Shown here one piece after another: positions 60,424-64,000 of a stretch of 64,000 bases of DNA; the first letter of the stretch is position 1; each line of letters begins with the position of its first letter. This DNA is from Rhodocyclaceae bacterium (GTDB lineage: Bacteria > Pseudomonadota > Gammaproteobacteria > Burkholderiales > Rhodocyclaceae), in the NCBI GenBank assembly GCA_018262775.1, contig JADFDU010000004.1, forward strand, positions 1-64,000. The letters are read 5' to 3'. The notes beneath the pieces are model-generated. The model made no database searches and had not been told where the DNA came from. It saw nothing but the letters and a program-made list of their open reading frames with translations. A program made the position numbers and the translations under genes.

Positions 60424-61824
60424 TCATGCCGCCCCGCCCTGCTGCATCGGTTGCCATGCCCGGTACTCGGACAGTCGCAGCCGATAGCGGCTGACATTGC
60501 CTTCGTGCAGGTTGGCCAGATCTTCCAGGACCAGCGCGATCACCCGGTCCAGGTCTGGCGGCGAAACCAGGCTTGCCGCCACGGCATGCACCGCCGCCTC
60601 GCCGGGCGTCTGCCGTCCGCGCACGATCTCGGCCACGATGGCGATCAGCGCTTCGCGGTAACGTAGGCGCACGGGGTCAGGCTCGGCAACGGTTTCGCGG
60701 ATGGCCATATAGCGCTGGCAGGAGCGTTCGTAGGCCCACACAAACACGTCCCGCAGCAGATCCACCCGCTTCATCTCGTACACGCCCAGGGTGCCTTCGA
60801 CATAGGCCCGTTCGGGCACGTCGATGAAGGACAGGGGGCAGAGATTACGCCTGATGAGCGGGATGTTGGCACCCAGCCGGGATACCCGCTTGTTCACGTC
60901 TGCGAAGGGTTGCAGGTAGGGGATGTGGACCATGATGAAAAAGGCCTGCTCGAACGGGTCCTGGATGGCGTCGGCCTTGGCGAGGATCATGCGGAAATAG
61001 GCGTCGATCTGCTGCGGGATGCCCAGTGGGTGAAACACCGTGCCGCTGACCTCCACGATACGCTGGCGCAAGCGCCCGCTCTTGCTGGGATCGGCGAGCA
61101 GGTTCTCGGACAGCAGCGCGTGCAGGTTGAAGAAGGTGAAGGTGTTGAAACCGATATCCTCGGCCTGCTCCACCAGCAGTTCGATGGCAGCCTTGTGGTT
61201 GAGGATCATCTGCGCCTCGCGGCGGTTTTTGCCTTCGGCCGCTTGTCCCAGCTCGATCAGGTTTTGTGTGTCGAGACGAGTGTAGGTGTTGCCTTCGAGC
61301 CGGCTGGATGCCCAGGACAGGTCGATCAGCAGGCGCCCCAGGATATCGCGCGCATAGGTGCCCGCCGGGCGCTCACAGTTGGGTGAACGGCCGATGTTGT
61401 GCAGGTGCTCGCGGATTTCCGGCGGCAGATAAGCCGTTTCGTTCGGGCGATATGCCTCCAGAAATTCGCGGCCATAGCCCACCGGTTTGCGGTGTTGGAT
61501 GGGTTGACGGACGTAGTCGAGGACTTCTTGTCCGGTGGACGAGACGGGGACGTAAACCTCGGCGCTCACCTCGTCCTTCGCATGAGTCTGCTCGGTAATG
61601 TTGAGTTCAAGGATTCTTGGCTTGCAATAGCGCAGCCCGCGGCCCTTGCCGATCAAAGAAATATTTTTTTGTTCAGCCAGGTCACCCAGGCGCCGTTGCA
61701 GGGTACGGCGACTGACAGTGTCGGCCAAGGCTGCGTGCAGTTCGACAATACCCACGCCTTCCGGATGACGGGCAATCTCCGCCTCGATTTTTGTGGCTAG
61801 ATCGTCAGGGAGTTTTTTTGGCAT
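60424..61824 (-). CDS. Fic-domain protein with N-terminal winged helix, non-canonical active site
   Basis: A 466-residue protein. Residues about 8-66 form a winged helix-turn-helix (IVELHAALADTVSRRTLQRRL). The SSRLEGN at 173-179 matches the Fic inhibitory motif (S/T)xxxE(G/N). The Fic loop at 300-316 reads HIPYLQPFADVNKRVSR: glutamine 305 replaces the catalytic histidine of HPFx(D/E)GN(G/K)R and valine 310 the glycine. Canonical AMP transfer is therefore doubtful. The 5' region is packed with TGGCG half-sites around a near-consensus promoter, pointing to autoregulation. Confidence 0.85.
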   Translation of the reverse strand: MPKKLPDDLATKIEAEIARHPEGVGIVELHAALADTVSRRTLQRRLGDLAEQKNISLIGKGRGLRYCKPRILELNITEQTHAKDEVSAEVYVPVSSTGQEVLDYVRQPIQHRKPVGYGREFLEAYRPNETAYLPPEIREHLHNIGRSPNCERPAGTYARDILGRLLIDLSWASSRLEGNTYTRLDTQNLIELGQAAEGKNRREAQMILNHKAAIELLVEQAEDIGFNTFTFFNLHALLSENLLADPSKSGRLRQRIVEVSGTVFHPLGIPQQIDAYFRMILAKADAIQDPFEQAFFIMVHIPYLQPFADVNKRVSRLGANIPLIRRNLCPLSFIDVPERAYVEGTLGVYEMKRVDLLRDVFVWAYERSCQRYMAIRETVAEPDPVRLRYREALIAIVAEIVRGRQTPGEAAVHAVAASLVSPPDLDRVIALVLEDLANLHEGNVSRYRLRLSEYRAWQPMQQGGAA

Positions 61825-61834
61825 GAGTCACTTT

Positions 61835-61938
61835 TTATGGCGTGCATTTATTTGTTTCGCGCCATAATTGTAGGTTTATTGGCGTAATTTGTCAATATTC
61901 TCGCTATTTTGTGGCGCGATAAGCCAGTATCGCGCCAC
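61835..61938 (-). promoter_or_regulatory. Operator cluster upstream of the Fic gene
   Basis: Five TGGCG half-sites lie in about 100 bases: TTATGGCGT (61835-61843), GCGCCATAA (61859-61867), TTATTGGCGTAA (61876-61887) and a perfect 10-base inverted repeat GTGGCGCGAT/ATCGCGCCAC (61911-61920, 61929-61938) with an 8-base spacer. One half-site is in the promoter spacer and one abuts the -10 element. Confidence 0.7.
61867..61895 (-). promoter_or_regulatory. Fic gene promoter
   Basis: On the minus strand, TTGACA (61890-61895) and TACAAT (61867-61872) are exactly 17 bases apart, an almost perfect sigma70-type promoter. The leader to the ATG at 61824 is about 36 bases. Confidence 0.8.
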
Positions 61939-61985
61939 TAAGAGCATAAACAAAGACATAAAGGGTCAGGTCTTGTATCACCACA

Positions 61986-62560
61986 TCACAACCTCTCATC
62001 ATTTTCTTCGTATCGCTTGACGGCCCGGCTGACGGTTGAGTAATGAAAGCCGAAATGCTCGGCAATGACTTTCAGCGAATAGTCGCCCGAGCGATAGGCC
62101 AGCGCCATACCCTGCTGCGGATCATCGGTACGGCTGCGATAGTAGGCTAGCGGCTTGGCACTCGGCTGGCGTTGCATGCGCGGCATTTCGGCCAGATCGG
62201 CGTCAACGGGGATGCGCAGTTGCATGCGCGCCACGAAGCGTTCACTGCCGAGATAGATCTGATTACGCAAGTCTTCTCACAGATCCGGCAGCCCCACCCC
62301 GGCACGGACGCGGTCCCGGTGATGGCGCCATAGCGGCTCCAGGGCCATTGCCCGGCATCGGCCACCACCCCCGCCCGCACTGGGTTGCGCACAACGTAGC
62401 GGGCAGGTTCCAGCAGATAATTATCCTTCTCGACTTGGGTGAAATAGCGCGAGGCAACGGAGCTGGCGAGCCGAACCATAATGGCCACGACCACGAGAAG
62501 CTCGAGAAGGGGAAGCCGCGAGATTGATGTTTCAGGGAGATCAAGTCGAACCCTCGGTTC
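61986..62560 (-). pseudogene. Decayed RAYT (REP-associated tyrosine transposase) gene
   Basis: Two reading frames together give recognisable RAYT sequence. An upstream frame (about 62450-62285) contains VEKDNYLLEPARYVVRNPVRAGVV and GQWPWSRYG (first run quoted as a landmark). A second frame (62270-61986) contains NQIYLGSERFV and the C-terminal helix-turn-helix YSLKVIAEHFGFHYSTVS. The frames are joined by at least one frameshift near 62280. The N-terminal HUH/Y1 catalytic part is missing; upstream sequence is replaced by the insertion-sequence end. Not expected to be active. Confidence 0.75.
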
Positions 62561-62565
62561 GTTGG

Positions 62566-63981
62566 CTAGCCGTATTGCGGGGACTGACTTTTGCGGGAGG
62601 GGCAAGCTTGTTCAAGAATCAATTCGAGCTTGGCCCTGAGGTTTCCCCACGAATTATGACGTTGATTGGCAGGTATTGAGGCCGAGACGGTTGTTATCTG
62701 AGATCGCAAGCGATGAATGTGTGCAAGCGGGTTGCCGATTTTGCGCATCAATTCAGGTCTTGCCAAGACGCGTGTTGCGAGTGTCAGCAAGGATATCTCG
62801 GCACGCTGATGATGCTTCGCCTGTTTCCGGCTGATCAGGTCGAGTTGAAGTTGCATGGACCTGGCTGCCTCACCGATCAGGCGCTTTGCGATAGAGGCGA
62901 CGTGGCCGATCAGCAGCAAGGCTTCCAGCCGCCGTTGTCCGTGGGAGAGCGAGCGGGTCAGCCCCAATCCCAGTCGTTCGTTCTTGGTATCGCGAAAGCT
63001 CTGCTCGATCTTCATCCGCTGCGCGTAGAGCAACACGACGGCTTCCGCACTCAGGTGCGCCAGCGCCGGTGAGCATGCCAGCAACCATGGCTCACGCGCC
63101 GCGGCAGCGATCTTCCTGGATTGCGTGTCACGGCACTCCTTGCCGCTAGGATGGCGGTGTTTGCGTCCAGTGGGCAGGCGTTTGACGCGCACGAGACGAC
63201 TGCGATTCGGTTTGTTGCGGGTGGTGTCGAACAGCCCCAGGTCTTCGCTGATCTTGTTCGCACCCCCATAGAGTGTCTTGGCCGGAAACCAGCGCAGACT
63301 CTTCTTGTGAGCGGCCTCACGCTGACCGGCCATCACCCCGCAGACAAACTCCCGGTTACGGATACGTCCTACCCATTGCCAGCCATGTGACTTGATCAGG
63401 GCAAACCAGGTACCGCGAAAGCCCGCATCGGTGAGGATGATGGGGGCGGAAGATTGTTCAGGCAGCACACAGGCCAGGCGTTCAAGAAATCGCTGGTGCA
63501 CAACGTAGGCGCCCAGATGGCAGCGCGGATGGACTTCTTCATAGAGTGTGATCGAACGGCCCTCGGCCACGACCGATGCACGCAACCAGTGCCAGCGCAA
63601 ATCCGCCGAGAGACTGGACCAGTCAACGACGATGAGGAGCGGACTTACCTCGGTAAGCCAACGGGCTGCCAGTGTTCGGTACACATCAAGATGCTCGGCG
63701 GCAAACGTGCTGCTGCCGAGCAGGCGACCCACTGCTTTTACCCGGTGCCGCAGAGCCGTCGTTGCGGCGCTGCCCAGTGCCAGTTGCGTGAGGGCGAGGG
63801 CTTGCCCATTGAGCGCGGCACCACTGAGATCCACCAACCGCTGCCAACGCACCGCATGCATATAGCCTTTGCAATCCGCGAGTACTCGCGACGACAATCG
63901 TCGTCGTTCGCATGGCTTGGTCTCCTTGAAAGTTTGGTCACTGACAAGGAAAAAGATCAACGCCATGCGAGCACGATTCAC
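62566..63981 (-). CDS. IS4-family (IS10-like) transposase
   Basis: Up to 471 residues of a DDE transposase related to IS10. The first catalytic Asp is in LIVVDWSSL and the second in ILTDAGFRGTW. The YREK-type motif with the catalytic Glu is YAQRMKIEQSFRDTK. Alignment from memory with IS10 begins near the ATG at 63861, so the true start is uncertain: 63981, 63966 or a non-ATG codon slightly upstream of 63861. The last codons overlap a bipartite motif copy, so the reading frame may run past the original insertion-sequence end. The upstream terminus lies at or beyond the window edge. Confidence 0.88.
   Translation of the reverse strand: MNRARMALIFFLVSDQTFKETKPCERRRLSSRVLADCKGYMHAVRWQRLVDLSGAALNGQALALTQLALGSAATTALRHRVKAVGRLLGSSTFAAEHLDVYRTLAARWLTEVSPLLIVVDWSSLSADLRWHWLRASVVAEGRSITLYEEVHPRCHLGAYVVHQRFLERLACVLPEQSSAPIILTDAGFRGTWFALIKSHGWQWVGRIRNREFVCGVMAGQREAAHKKSLRWFPAKTLYGGANKISEDLGLFDTTRNKPNRSRLVRVKRLPTGRKHRHPSGKECRDTQSRKIAAAAREPWLLACSPALAHLSAEAVVLLYAQRMKIEQSFRDTKNERLGLGLTRSLSHGQRRLEALLLIGHVASIAKRLIGEAARSMQLQLDLISRKQAKHHQRAEISLLTLATRVLARPELMRKIGNPLAHIHRLRSQITTVSASIPANQRHNSWGNLRAKLELILEQACPSRKSQSPQYG
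62568..62592 (-). repeat. Bipartite motif copy (at the transposase 3' end)
   Basis: On the minus strand, AAAAGTCAG, ten bases, then ACGGCT (one mismatch). It coincides with the last codons of the IS4-type transposase, next to the RAYT remnant. Confidence 0.65.
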
Positions 63982-64000
63982 TACCGCAAAGCTTTTGGCG

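Noticed and set aside
58867-60666. A 599-codon plus-strand open frame spanning several genes
   Set aside because: It covers the antisense of the hemolysin III, transglutaminase-like and Fic genes; a real gene here would have to overlap all three.

Overview
This 64 kb window is chromosomal DNA of a high-GC Gram-negative bacterium. The gene set and order point to a betaproteobacterium, most plausibly in or near the Rhodocyclales; that placement is inference from gene order, not a measured phylogeny. Evidence includes a complete dcw division/cell-wall cluster ending in lpxC, the rsmI-yraN-diaA-dolP block, and a ssb-yajR-uvrA neighbourhood. Most of the window is core genome with very tight packing: neighbouring dcw genes mostly share 4-base ATGA or GTGA overlaps.

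Layout. Positions 1-1409 hold a truncated M23 peptidase, the helicase loader dciA and a tiny membrane protein. The minus-strand dcw cluster runs from mraZ (20661) through rsmH, ftsL, ftsI, murE, murF, mraY, murD, ftsW, murG, murC, murB, ddl, ftsQ, ftsA and ftsZ to lpxC (1415). It is headed by a sigma70-type promoter overlapping a three-repeat MraZ operator. The RNase P RNA gene (rnpB) lies just upstream. From 21.5 to 31.9 kb are a DUF3025 gene, an MFS transporter, pyrC, rsmI, yraN, a secreted HIRAN protein, diaA, dolP, the heptose adenylyltransferase gene, and a TAXI binding protein coupled to kup. From 31.9 to 39.5 kb are ssb, a YajR-like exporter, uvrA, an SseB-like protein, a lipoprotein esterase and an orphan MlaF-like ATPase. 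From 39.6 to 44.1 kb a matB-TRAP operon suggests malonate (or a similar dicarboxylate) import and activation to a CoA thioester. From 44 to 60 kb come a Y-family polymerase, dadA, msrA, an FKBP, a DUF47/Pit phosphate pair, a SWIB/H1-like DNA-binding protein, a four-gene cluster of uncertain role including an S24-like protein, an unusual HTH-ferredoxin-reductase fusion, a class III cyclase, DedA, a dienoyl-CoA isomerase and an old yellow enzyme. The last 4 kb hold a Fic-type regulator with an operator-rich promoter, a decayed RAYT transposase gene and an IS4/IS10-type transposase.

The most unusual signal cuts across genes. A bipartite 24-25 bp motif, AAAGTCAG-N10-ACGGCG, recurs at least 11 times with fixed spacing. 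Four copies lie in intergenic DNA or at the end of the transposase gene, and seven lie inside minus-strand genes (murB, murG, murD, murF, murE, pyrC and the TAXI gene). Six of the coding copies are read in the same frame and give a similar Ala-Val-x3-Leu-Thr peptide. Two further dispersed-repeat families sit between dcw genes, and one of them appears to have been absorbed as the C-terminal tail of FtsL. Other points of interest are an enlarged P12 arm in RNase P RNA, a Fic protein lacking the catalytic histidine, and an MlaF-like ATPase whose switch histidine is tyrosine.
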